Made by a program: the position numbers and the translations under genes. This document shows positions 16,343 through 23,719 of a stretch of DNA of 64,000 nt, piece after piece. The notes beneath the pieces are model-generated. The model searched no databases. It was not told where the DNA came from and saw only the letters and a list, made by a program, of their open reading frames with translations. Source of the stretch: Inquilinus sp. KBS0705 (GTDB taxonomy: Bacteria; Bacteroidota; Bacteroidia; Sphingobacteriales; Sphingobacteriaceae); the NCBI GenBank assembly GCA_005938025.2, contig VCCI02000002.1, positions 496,001-560,000 of the forward strand, in the 5' to 3' direction. How positions within the stretch are numbered: position 1 is the first letter of the stretch; each line of letters starts with the position of its first letter.

Positions 16343-16699
16343 ATGAAACCTGCTGAGATCAATTTAAAATGGGCCGCGCTGCAAGACAGGATAGCTACGG
16401 AGTTTGATAACGAAAAGCCCGACCTTAAAGTAATGCTGTTTTTAATAGGCGTGCAGGAGCTTGGCCAGGGGCCGCGAAAATTCAGTAAAAGGCAAAAGGA
16501 AGAGCTGATGCATATTGCCAATTGCAAGTTGTTTAGCAAAATGGGATTTTATGAACTGGAAGGGCTTGACCAGGACGGCTGGCCGCATTGGAAGTTGGTG
16601 AAAGTGGTACCTAACTATACTATATTAGAGCAGGAGATGCTGTTGAAATCGCTGATAATTGATTACTTTGAAAACGAAATGGAATGGGGCTTATCCTGA
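16343..16699 (+). CDS. conserved hypothetical cytoplasmic protein
   Basis: 118 residues from ATG 16343 (KPAEINLKWAALQDRI follows). Mixed alpha/beta composition with no signal or membrane segment. The segment MLFLIGVQELGQGPRKFSKR, followed by a run of basic and acidic residues, looks conserved in Bacteroidota proteins of unknown function; this is from general familiarity, not a search. The following cyclophilin gene starts 27 bases after its stop on the same strand, so they may share a message. Confidence 0.65.
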   Translation: MKPAEINLKWAALQDRIATEFDNEKPDLKVMLFLIGVQELGQGPRKFSKRQKEELMHIANCKLFSKMGFYELEGLDQDGWPHWKLVKVVPNYTILEQEMLLKSLIIDYFENEMEWGLS

Positions 16700-16725
16700 T
16701 CAAAAAAAACCCGGACGCTATTGAT

Positions 16726-17436
16726 ATGAAAAAACTTTTTACCCTGTGTTTATTACTGCTAACATTTACTATAGCGTTTGCTAAACCGCCTAAAAACCAA
16801 TATGTGCGCATAAAAACCAGCTATGGCAGCTGCATTATACGCCTGTATAACCAAACCCCAAAACACCGCGATAATTTTATAAAGCTAACAAAGGCCGGCT
16901 TTTATAATGGTGTGCTTTTTCATAGGGTGATACAAAACTTTATGATACAGGGCGGCGACCCCGACTCTAAAGATACGACCAAAAATAAACCCGGTGCCGA
17001 ATTGGGTAACGGCGATGTAAAATATACCATCCCTGCCGAATTTAGAGATAGCTTGTTTCATAAGCGGGGGGTGCTGGCTGCAGCCCGGGACGATAACCCG
17101 GCCAAGGCGTCGAGCGGGGCACAGTTTTATATTGTAGAGGGCAAACGCTTTACACCCGGCAAATTAGACACGCTGGAAAACACCCGTTTAAAAGGCCGTA
17201 AAATACCTGCCTGGCAGCGCGATGTTTATACTACCGTAGGCGGCGTGCCGCACCTGGACCAAAATTACACCGTTTATGGCGAGGTGGTTACCGGCCTGGA
17301 TATGGTTGACCGTATTGCCGGTGTTAAAACCGATAAGAACGACCGCCCTGAAACCGATGTACCCATGACCGTAGAATTGCTGAGCAAACGCGAATGCAAA
17401 CAGTTGGATAAGATACTTGGCCCCCCAACCCCCTAA
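16726..17436 (+). CDS. secreted peptidyl-prolyl cis-trans isomerase, cyclophilin type
   Basis: 236 residues from ATG 16726, which begins a signal peptide (1-20, MKKLFTLCLLLLTFTIAFA). The cyclophilin core shows GFYNGVLFHRVIQNFMIQGG near residues 55-75, containing the catalytic Arg and the Phe/Gln of the active site, and SSGAQFYIV in the middle. It speeds proline isomerisation during folding in the periplasm. An insert of about 30 residues (about 145-180) before the final strands is normal for Bacteroidota homologues. The last codons (GPPTP) fall inside the left arm of an intergenic inverted repeat. Confidence 0.93.
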   Translation: MKKLFTLCLLLLTFTIAFAKPPKNQYVRIKTSYGSCIIRLYNQTPKHRDNFIKLTKAGFYNGVLFHRVIQNFMIQGGDPDSKDTTKNKPGAELGNGDVKYTIPAEFRDSLFHKRGVLAAARDDNPAKASSGAQFYIVEGKRFTPGKLDTLENTRLKGRKIPAWQRDVYTTVGGVPHLDQNYTVYGEVVTGLDMVDRIAGVKTDKNDRPETDVPMTVELLSKRECKQLDKILGPPTP

Positions 17437-17514
17437 AGGGGACGTATGGTGTGGTCTGCTAATAAAAGAATCAATTAAACTTAAAAAAGTACCCCTTTAG
17501 GGGGCGGAGGGGGC
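17419..17514. repeat. GC-rich inverted repeat filling the gap before xth
   Basis: CCCCCTAAAGGGG near 17430-17441 and CCCCTTTAGGGGG near 17491-17504 face each other, with flanking C-rich and G-rich tracts. The left arm encodes the end of the cyclophilin and the right arm abuts the xth start codon. The same kind of repeat occurs at 56120-56214. Confidence 0.65.
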
Positions 17515-18282
17515 ATGAAGATAATTACCTACAATGTTAACGGCATACGTTCGGCTATAAATAAAGACTGGCTGGCATGGCTACAGGCTACCGATGCTGA
17601 TGTAGTTTGCCTGCAGGAGATTAAGGCCACGCCGGATGTGATCAACGAATTGCATTTGGTTGATGCCCTGGGTTACCAGCACTATTGGTTCCCGGCCGAA
17701 AAAAAGGGGTATAGCGGCACGGCTATATTCACCAAACGCTTACCCAACCATGTTGAGTATGGTTGCGGTATACCCGATTTTGACCGCGAGGGCCGCTGTA
17801 TACGGGTAGATTTTGATGAGGTATCGGTAATGAGCGCCTACTTCCCTTCAGGCTCCAGCGGTGATGAAAGGCAGATATTTAAATACCGCTTTTTGGATGA
17901 GTTTGGTAAATACCTTACCCTGCTAAAGGTAGATCATCCAAAACTGGTGATATGCGGCGACTACAATATTTGCCATCGCCCAATTGATATACATAACCCA
18001 AAGTCAAATGCCAACTCATCGGGCTTTTTACCCGAAGAACGGGAATGGATGGAGAACTTTATAGAGTCGGGCTTTGTAGATACTTTTAGACATGTAAACA
18101 AAGAGCCGCATAACTACACCTGGTGGAGTTTTAGAGCCGGTGCACGCGGCAAAAATTTGGGCTGGCGTATTGATTATGCTATGGCCAGTAAAGAGCTGGA
18201 AGATAACATTAAACGCGCCGCCATACTACCTGAAGCCAAACACTCCGACCATTGCCCGGTTTTGCTGGAATTAGAGTTTTAG
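17515..18282 (+). CDS. xth: exodeoxyribonuclease III
   Basis: 255 residues, typical of the ExoIII/AP-endonuclease family that cleaves abasic sites and trims 3' ends in base-excision repair. Metal and catalytic residues are in order: YNVNGIRSA (Asn), CLQEIKA (Glu), the ICGDYNICHRPID segment (Asp/Asn), and the C-terminal WRIDYAMAS and KHSDHCPVLL (Asp-His pair). The start follows the right arm of the repeat directly, so the ribosome site is the repeat's G-rich end. Cytoplasmic. Confidence 0.96.
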   Translation: MKIITYNVNGIRSAINKDWLAWLQATDADVVCLQEIKATPDVINELHLVDALGYQHYWFPAEKKGYSGTAIFTKRLPNHVEYGCGIPDFDREGRCIRVDFDEVSVMSAYFPSGSSGDERQIFKYRFLDEFGKYLTLLKVDHPKLVICGDYNICHRPIDIHNPKSNANSSGFLPEEREWMENFIESGFVDTFRHVNKEPHNYTWWSFRAGARGKNLGWRIDYAMASKELEDNIKRAAILPEAKHSDHCPVLLELEF

Positions 18283-18329
18283 ACCGGAAACGATGTAGCA
18301 TCGCACTATATAAATGACTATCAGATATT

Positions 18330-18768
18330 CTAAAGAGCAATTATTTTATTAACAATAATTGCTCTTTTAGTATAGGTAAAATCAAGTTTGATCGTAGAAT
18401 AAATGGTGGTGGCAGATACGCCCGAAGTATTCGTGGATAAGCTTATTTCACATCGCTGGTGCGCGCGTGTCGCGCGTTCTCCAACATGTCGCATTTCAGC
18501 AGGTTAGTGCCATGATTAAACTATTGCCCGAAAGTTCCTTGGCGAACGCGCGACACGCGCGCACCAGCGGGGGTACCTGAGGATAATTTTGCTTAATTGT
18601 ATCTGATACCTTAGATGCTGCTTCGCCAATTATTTCAAACCTGCGGGTTACAGCATCTTGCATCATCATATCACTTGTGAAATCAAATTCTGTTTTAGTG
18701 TCAATATATGCTTAGATAATGCATATTGACTCTATGATATCCTGAATATAGACACTATCTGATCTCAT
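18330..18768 (-). pseudogene. hepT toxin (HEPN, DUF86) pseudogene carrying a palindromic insertion
   Basis: The start ATG (18768-18766) shares an ATGA overlap with the stop of the MntA-type gene, as in intact mntA-hepT pairs. The frame reads MRSDSVYIQDIIESI, then a stop at 18714-18712, then MMMQDAVTRRFEIIGEAASK and NYPQVP. A 116-base palindromic element follows, then M-stop-NKLIHEYFG (stop at 18450-18448) and, after a one-base shift near 18420, VSATTIYSTIKLDF to the end. Without the insert it would be ~107 codons, normal for the family. The stop replaces the catalytic Arg of the R-X4-H-x-Y motif, so an active toxin is not made. Confidence 0.85.
18454..18569. repeat. palindromic element with perfect 26-bp terminal inverted repeats
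   Basis: CGCTGGTGCGCGCGTGTCGC plus TGCGTTC-type end at 18454-18479 is exactly complementary to 18544-18569, around a 64-base interior. It is very GC-rich (alternating GC) compared with its surroundings and lies inside the hepT pseudogene. No open frame or clear target duplication was seen, so it looks like a non-autonomous, MITE- or REP-like element. Confidence 0.75.
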
Positions 18769-19049
18769 AGAATGGCGACGGCTGAATTTAAAACCTCGTT
18801 CCTTATAGATGGTTTTATAGCGTTATATTCAACCAGGTCTACCTTTCGGTTAACCAATTTTGATATTTCTTCTTCAAGCATTAAAAGCTGGAAAATCGTA
18901 AAATCGTTCTGCCCTTCTATCAACAGGTCAACGTCGCTTGTAGTAGATTGGCTGCCTTTAGCAACAGAACCAAAAATAGCAGCGCGCTTAATAAAATACC
19001 GTTTTAAAACCGGTAGTATTAAAGCCTTATATTTTTCAATGTCCTGCAT
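18765..19049 (-). CDS. MntA-type nucleotidyltransferase antitoxin
   Basis: 94 residues from ATG 19049; a TTG at 19079 would add ten. The minimal nucleotidyltransferase motif IFGSVAKGSQSTTSDVDLLI (residues about 25-44) carries the G-S and D-x-D residues of this fold. In known pairs MntA adds AMP groups to a tyrosine in HepT and so silences it. Here it appears intact while its partner is broken, leaving an orphan antitoxin. It sits downstream of efp behind a terminator. Confidence 0.87.
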   Translation of the reverse strand: MQDIEKYKALILPVLKRYFIKRAAIFGSVAKGSQSTTSDVDLLIEGQNDFTIFQLLMLEEEISKLVNRKVDLVEYNAIKPSIRNEVLNSAVAIL

Positions 19050-19080
19050 ATTCAAAGATAACGTATTACCACCTAACAAA

Positions 19081-19104
19081 AAACCTCCATAAATGAAGGC
19101 TTTT
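19081..19104 (-). terminator. weak terminator downstream of efp
   Basis: On the reverse strand AAGCCTTCAT pairs with ATGGAGGTT (one G-U pair) and is followed by TTTTTTG. It would end the lpx-efp message before the mntA gene. Confidence 0.5.
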
Positions 19105-19116
19105 ATATCTAAATTA

Positions 19117-19680
19117 CTATGCTTTCACTCTTTCTACATAACTACCTGTAGCAGTATCTACCTTCACTTTATCGCCAATGTTGATGAACAGGGGCACTTT
19201 TATTTCGGCACCGGTTTCAACAGTGGCGTTTTTTAGGGCACCGGTAGAGGTATCGCCTTTTACAGCAGGCTCGGTGTAGGTGATCTCTAATTCGGCAGAG
19301 CCCGGTATCTGGCCCATAATGGGTTCATCGCTTTCAAATGCAACAATAACGTTCATGCCCTCTTTTAAAAACTTTACGGCATTGCCAAATAACTTCTTTG
19401 GAACATTATGCTGATCGTAAGTAGTGTTATCCATTACCACCAGTGAATCGCCATCTTCATATAGGTACTGGTAATCGCTGGTTTCAACGCGTGCAATATC
19501 TACCTCCTCATCTGTACGGAAGCGGTATTCGACCAGTTTACCCGATTTAACGTTGCGCATGCGGGCCTGGTAAAACGCACGCAGGTTACCAGGTGTGCGG
19601 TGTAAAAACTCCTCTACCTGTACCAGTTCGCCGTTAAAGCGTAATATATTTCCATTCTTTACATCAGATGCCTTTGCCAT
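19117..19680 (-). CDS. efp: translation elongation factor P
   Basis: 187 residues from ATG 19680; a longer frame from 19731 adds residues unlike the family. EF-P relieves ribosome stalling at proline runs. The three beta-barrel domains are recognisable, with the C-terminal signature ITYTEPAVKGDTSTGALKNA. The tip of the domain I loop reads RTPGNLRAF: the residue aligned with the modified lysine of E. coli (PGKGQAF) is Asn here, with an Arg two residues later. This variant may be typical of its clade. It follows the ABC ATPase gene at 65 bases. Confidence 0.95.
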   Translation of the reverse strand: MAKASDVKNGNILRFNGELVQVEEFLHRTPGNLRAFYQARMRNVKSGKLVEYRFRTDEEVDIARVETSDYQYLYEDGDSLVVMDNTTYDQHNVPKKLFGNAVKFLKEGMNVIVAFESDEPIMGQIPGSAELEITYTEPAVKGDTSTGALKNATVETGAEIKVPLFINIGDKVKVDTATGSYVERVKA

Positions 19681-19745
19681 AGATATTATAATTGAGGCGA
19701 CAAAATTAATTATTGAAGGGCAAAGAAACAAGTTTGCCTTGCGGG

Positions 19746-20366
19746 TTAGCTTTTATAATCGGCAATGCTTAAGCGATGCTGGCAAAAACTGTATTCGTGT
19801 TGCTGGTTTGAGCAGATGATGGTGAGGCGGTTTGCGCTAAACTTTTCTACAAGGTTTAAATACCAGTCTATGCCCTGGGTGTCTAAATTTGAGGTGGGTT
19901 CATCAAGCATTAGCATGCCGGTATCCGAGCAAAAAGCGAGCGCCAGTTTAAGCCTTTGTTTCATACCCGACGAAAAGTACCGGATAGGTTTGTTTTGGCT
20001 GCCGGCTAAACTTAAAATATCGGTAAGTGCAGCTTTATCAATACCGGGTTTAAAGGCCTTAAACTTAAAATGAAAGTCTATCATCTCGTTTAAGGTAAAC
20101 TCCTCTATTACCTCTAAATAAGGCGCGGCCAGGCTAAGGTGTTCAAATACGCTTTCTACCGGAATTGTTGCATCACCATCAAAATATTGAAGCGTGCCGG
20201 CGGAAGGCCCTAAACTGCCGTTTAAAACCTGCAATAAGGTAGACTTGCCCGAACCATTAGGGCCAAGTATGGCATAGCTTTGCTTAGGGTTAAAGGTATA
20301 GGTAATGCCCCTGAATATCCATTCACGGTTAAAACGACGGCCGATGTTATCGAGGGTTATCTGCAT
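19746..20366 (-). CDS. ABC transporter ATP-binding protein
   Basis: 206 residues, a single nucleotide-binding domain. Walker A is GPNGSGKST (35-43), the signature is FSSGMKQRLKLA, and Walker B is MLMLDEPTSNLD followed by the switch-like ICSNQQHEYSF. No permease gene is adjacent, so the partner must be elsewhere. It lies between lpxA and efp on the same strand, only 33 bases after lpxA. The short length and form are like the CcmA/lipoprotein-export type of subunits, but the substrate is not known. Confidence 0.88.
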   Translation of the reverse strand: MQITLDNIGRRFNREWIFRGITYTFNPKQSYAILGPNGSGKSTLLQVLNGSLGPSAGTLQYFDGDATIPVESVFEHLSLAAPYLEVIEEFTLNEMIDFHFKFKAFKPGIDKAALTDILSLAGSQNKPIRYFSSGMKQRLKLALAFCSDTGMLMLDEPTSNLDTQGIDWYLNLVEKFSANRLTIICSNQQHEYSFCQHRLSIADYKS

Positions 20367-20399
20367 TAAAATTGGCCTATCGGCTATTAATTCAGATGA

Positions 20400-21185
20400 T
20401 TAGACACTTCCAAAACCTTTCATGATACCACGCTGTGAGTTTTGAACAAAATTGATGATCTCGTCGCGTTCAACTGTTGGATTAAACTCGGCCTCGATGA
20501 TATCAAGTGCCTTGGTCATGTTGTATTTTTTAAGGAAGATGATGCGGTATATTTCCTGTATTTCGTTTATGGTAGTAGCCGAGTAACCCCTGCGGCGTAA
20601 ACCTACCGAGTTGATACCAATGTACGATAATGGTTCGCGGCCGGCCTTGGTAAATGGAGGAACATCCTTACGTACCAGCGATCCGCCGGATATCATACTA
20701 TGCGCGCCTATTTCAACAAACTGGTGCACGGCCGATGTACCACCTATAAAGGCGTAATCGTAAACATTAATGTGGCCGGCCAACTGTACAGCATTGGCTA
20801 TGATAACATTGTCGCCAATAACACAATCGTGCGCTACGTGCACATAGGCCATTAACAGGCAGTTGCTCCCTATGGTGGTAGTGTTTTTATCAAGTGCTGT
20901 ACCGCGGTTTAAGGTTACGCATTCGCGGATAACGGTGTTATCGCCAACGGTTACGGTGCTGGGTTCGCCCTTGTATTTCAAATCTTGTGGCGGTGCCGAT
21001 ATCACAGCTCCCGGAAAAATACGGCAGTTTTTGCCGATGCGGGCACCATCCATAATCACCGAATTTGATCCCACCCAAGTGCCTTCGCCTATCTCTACAT
21101 CTTTATGTATGGTAACAAAGGGCTCGATAACTACATTGTCGGCTATTTTGGCCTGCGGGTGTATATACGCTAAGGGCTGTATCAT
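20400..21185 (-). CDS. lpxA: acyl-ACP--UDP-N-acetylglucosamine O-acyltransferase
   Basis: 261 residues. The first step of lipid A synthesis: transfers a 3-hydroxyacyl chain to UDP-GlcNAc. About ten hexapeptide repeats form the left-handed beta-helix (for instance IEPFVTIHKDVEIGEGTWVG), with the catalytic His in YVHVAHDCVIGDNVI near residue 120. The C-terminal helical domain is present. It begins 2 bases after the lpxC-fabZ stop, so both come from one message. Cytoplasmic. Confidence 0.96.
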   Translation of the reverse strand: MIQPLAYIHPQAKIADNVVIEPFVTIHKDVEIGEGTWVGSNSVIMDGARIGKNCRIFPGAVISAPPQDLKYKGEPSTVTVGDNTVIRECVTLNRGTALDKNTTTIGSNCLLMAYVHVAHDCVIGDNVIIANAVQLAGHINVYDYAFIGGTSAVHQFVEIGAHSMISGGSLVRKDVPPFTKAGREPLSYIGINSVGLRRRGYSATTINEIQEIYRIIFLKKYNMTKALDIIEAEFNPTVERDEIINFVQNSQRGIMKGFGSV

Positions 21186-21187
21186 AT

Positions 21188-22585
21188 TTATTTATATTTA
21201 ACTATTTGTGCCATTAGCTCGGCCTCTACTACAATCTTTTCGCCTACCATTCCTATACCTTTCATTTGTGCTATACCACGGCGTATAGGTGCTATCAAGT
21301 CGCAACGGAATATTAACGTATCGCCCGGCAAAACCTTGTCTTTAAAGCGGGCATTTTCAATTTTCAGGAACAAGGTTAACCAGTTTTCGGGGTCGGGCAC
21401 GGTGTTTAATACCAATATACCACCTGTTTGTGCCATAGCCTCTATTTGTAGCACACCCGGCATAACCGGCGCACCCGGGAAATGGCCCACAAAAAACGGC
21501 TCGTTCATGGTTACCGCCTTAAGGCCTACCACGTGCGTTTTGGTCAGTTCTAATATTTTATCAACCAACAGTAAAGGCGGGCGGTGCGGCAATATGTTCA
21601 TTATCTGAACGGTATCGTATACAGGTGTCATGTTGGGGTCGTATACCTTTACATGTTTGCGGCTGCGCTCTTTTTTGATAAGCGTTTTTATTTTTTTAGC
21701 GAAGGCAACGTTAGCCGCGTGGCCCGGCCTTGCCGCCATGATATGGCCTTTTAAAGGCACACCAACCAAGGCCAGGTCGCCTATCATGTCCAGCAGTTTG
21801 TGGCGGGCAGGCTCGTTTTGGTGCCTAAGCTCAATGTTGTTTAATATCCCCTGCGGGGCAACATTAATATCCTTGCGGTTAAATATTTTAGCCAGGTGGG
21901 CAAGCTCTTCTTCGTCAACCTCTTTATCAACAACTACTATAGCGTTGTTAAGGTCGCCGCCTTTAATCAGGTCGTGCTTTACCAGCATTTCTAACTCGTG
22001 CAAAAAGCAAAAAGTACGGCTGGATGCTATTTCCTTCTTAAATTCTGATATGCTTGAAATAGTAGAATGCTGGCTGCCCAAAACCTGTGAGTTATAATCA
22101 ACCATACAGGTGAAGCGGTATTCATCATCTAATGGCATGGCTACCATATCTACCTTGCGGTCGGGCTCGGAGTAGTGAATGTTATAGGGTATATGGTAAT
22201 ACTCTCTATCGGCATCCTGCTCGGTAAAGCCAATTTCTTCAATAGCATCAATAAACTGTATCGAGCTGCCGTCCATTATAGGCGTTTCAGGGCCATCTAA
22301 ATCTATCAGCACGTTGTCTATCTCTAAACCAACTAAAGCGGCTAATACGTGCTCTACAGTACTTACACTTGCGCCATTTTGCGTAATGGTAGTGCCGCGA
22401 GATGTATCAGTAACATTATCCACATCGGCATCGATAATAGGCTGGCCCGGCAGGTCAACCCGGCGAAATTTATAGCCATGTTTTTCGGCTGCGGGGTTAA
22501 ACGTCATGGTAACGCTTTGCCCGGTGTGCAGGCCCGTGCCCGAAACCGAAACGGGTGCCTTAATAGTTCTTTGTTTTACATTCAT
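21188..22585 (-). CDS. lpxC-fabZ: bifunctional UDP-3-O-acyl-GlcNAc deacetylase / 3-hydroxyacyl-ACP dehydratase
   Basis: 465 residues, a fusion typical of Bacteroidota. Residues about 1-305 are LpxC, the committed zinc deacetylase of lipid A synthesis, with the zinc ligands in VEHVLAAL and RHKLLDMIGD. Residues about 320-465 are FabZ, which dehydrates 3-hydroxyacyl-ACP, with NILPHRPPLLLVDKI and the catalytic His/Glu in FVGHFPGAPVMPGVLQIEAM. Joining them may balance the use of 3-hydroxyacyl-ACP between lipid A and fatty acids. It follows lpxD by about 30 bases and is followed by lpxA. Confidence 0.97.
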   Translation of the reverse strand: MNVKQRTIKAPVSVSGTGLHTGQSVTMTFNPAAEKHGYKFRRVDLPGQPIIDADVDNVTDTSRGTTITQNGASVSTVEHVLAALVGLEIDNVLIDLDGPETPIMDGSSIQFIDAIEEIGFTEQDADREYYHIPYNIHYSEPDRKVDMVAMPLDDEYRFTCMVDYNSQVLGSQHSTISSISEFKKEIASSRTFCFLHELEMLVKHDLIKGGDLNNAIVVVDKEVDEEELAHLAKIFNRKDINVAPQGILNNIELRHQNEPARHKLLDMIGDLALVGVPLKGHIMAARPGHAANVAFAKKIKTLIKKERSRKHVKVYDPNMTPVYDTVQIMNILPHRPPLLLVDKILELTKTHVVGLKAVTMNEPFFVGHFPGAPVMPGVLQIEAMAQTGGILVLNTVPDPENWLTLFLKIENARFKDKVLPGDTLIFRCDLIAPIRRGIAQMKGIGMVGEKIVVEAELMAQIVKYK

Positions 22586-22615
22586 GTTATACCGTTCGTT
22601 GTTTTCAATAGTAAA

Positions 22616-23659
22616 CTATTGGCGCTCTTTAATTAGCTGCGCTATTATATTTTCAAGTTCGTTCACTCGTTTCTCCAATTCGGGCAGGCGGCTCACCACC
22701 ACGTTCGATCGCATATTATTACCATAAGGTATGGCCGGCGAACCTGCCCATTTTTTACCTTCATCCGTAATGGTGCGGCTAATACCCGATTGTGCCTGTA
22801 CCTGTGTGCCTTTTGCAATGGTAATGTGGCCCACTACACCTACCTGGCCGCCAAGCATTACATTTTCGGCAAGTTTTGTGCTGCCCGCAACGCCGGTTTG
22901 CGCGGCAATAACAGTGTTGGCCCCTAACTCTACATTATGGGCTATTTGAACCAGGTTATCTAATTTAACACCTTTTCGTATAATTGTTGATCCCATGGTG
23001 GCCCTGTCAATAGTAGAGTTGGCACCAATTTCTACGTTGTCTTCAATTATTACGTTTCCTATTTGGGCCACTTTAGTAAAAGTACCATCGGCATTAGGCG
23101 AAAAGCCGAAACCATCGCTGCCTATAATGGTGCCCGAATGTATAACCACATTATTGCCAATTACACAATCGAAATATACTTTAACACCGGGGAACAAAGT
23201 TACGTTATTGCCCAGTTTTACATTATCGGCAATGTAACAACCAGGGTATATTTTGCAACCATCGCCCATTACTACATCCTGGCTTATATAACTAAAGGCA
23301 CCTAAGTAAATATCTTTTCCTACCGTGGCCGATGGGTGTATAAAGCTTGGCTGCTCAATACCAGCCTTATGAAGTTTAATGGTGTTGTACTGTTCCAGTA
23401 GTAGTGTAAAAGCGCTGTAAGCGTTCTCTACACGTATAAGGGTGGTATTTACCGGGCCGGTAAGTTGCTGCGTATTATTAACAATAACAATACTTGCACC
23501 GGTAGTATAAAGGTATTGCTCATATTTAGGGTTAGCTAAAAATGACAACGAACCTTTGCCGGCTTCCTCAATTTTGGCCAGTTGGTTAACGGCCGCAAGC
23601 GGATCGCCTTCAACTGTTCCGTTTAGCATAAAGGCTATATCCTTTGCGGTAAATTGCAT
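22616..23659 (-). CDS. lpxD: UDP-3-O-(3-hydroxyacyl)glucosamine N-acyltransferase
   Basis: 347 residues. The third step of lipid A synthesis, adding the N-linked acyl chain. The N-terminal uridine-binding domain (about 1-100) is followed by hexapeptide repeats (about 105-310) with the catalytic His in VQIAHNVELGANTVI. The C-terminal helix has LPELEKRVNELENIIAQL. First of the lpxD, lpxC-fabZ, lpxA series on the reverse strand; the HD hydrolase gene lies 60 bases upstream. Confidence 0.96.
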   Translation of the reverse strand: MQFTAKDIAFMLNGTVEGDPLAAVNQLAKIEEAGKGSLSFLANPKYEQYLYTTGASIVIVNNTQQLTGPVNTTLIRVENAYSAFTLLLEQYNTIKLHKAGIEQPSFIHPSATVGKDIYLGAFSYISQDVVMGDGCKIYPGCYIADNVKLGNNVTLFPGVKVYFDCVIGNNVVIHSGTIIGSDGFGFSPNADGTFTKVAQIGNVIIEDNVEIGANSTIDRATMGSTIIRKGVKLDNLVQIAHNVELGANTVIAAQTGVAGSTKLAENVMLGGQVGVVGHITIAKGTQVQAQSGISRTITDEGKKWAGSPAIPYGNNMRSNVVVSRLPELEKRVNELENIIAQLIKERQ

Positions 23660-23719
23660 CGTACAAATTTAAATGTTAAAACCAAAGCAACAAATTATTA
23701 ACTTTTAGCCTTTATACGC

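Noticed and set aside
18332..18368. AT-rich hairpin after xth read as its terminator
   Set aside because: It is the end of the hepT pseudogene's coding sequence (KRAIIVNKIIAL region) on the other strand, though it might also act as a terminator for xth.
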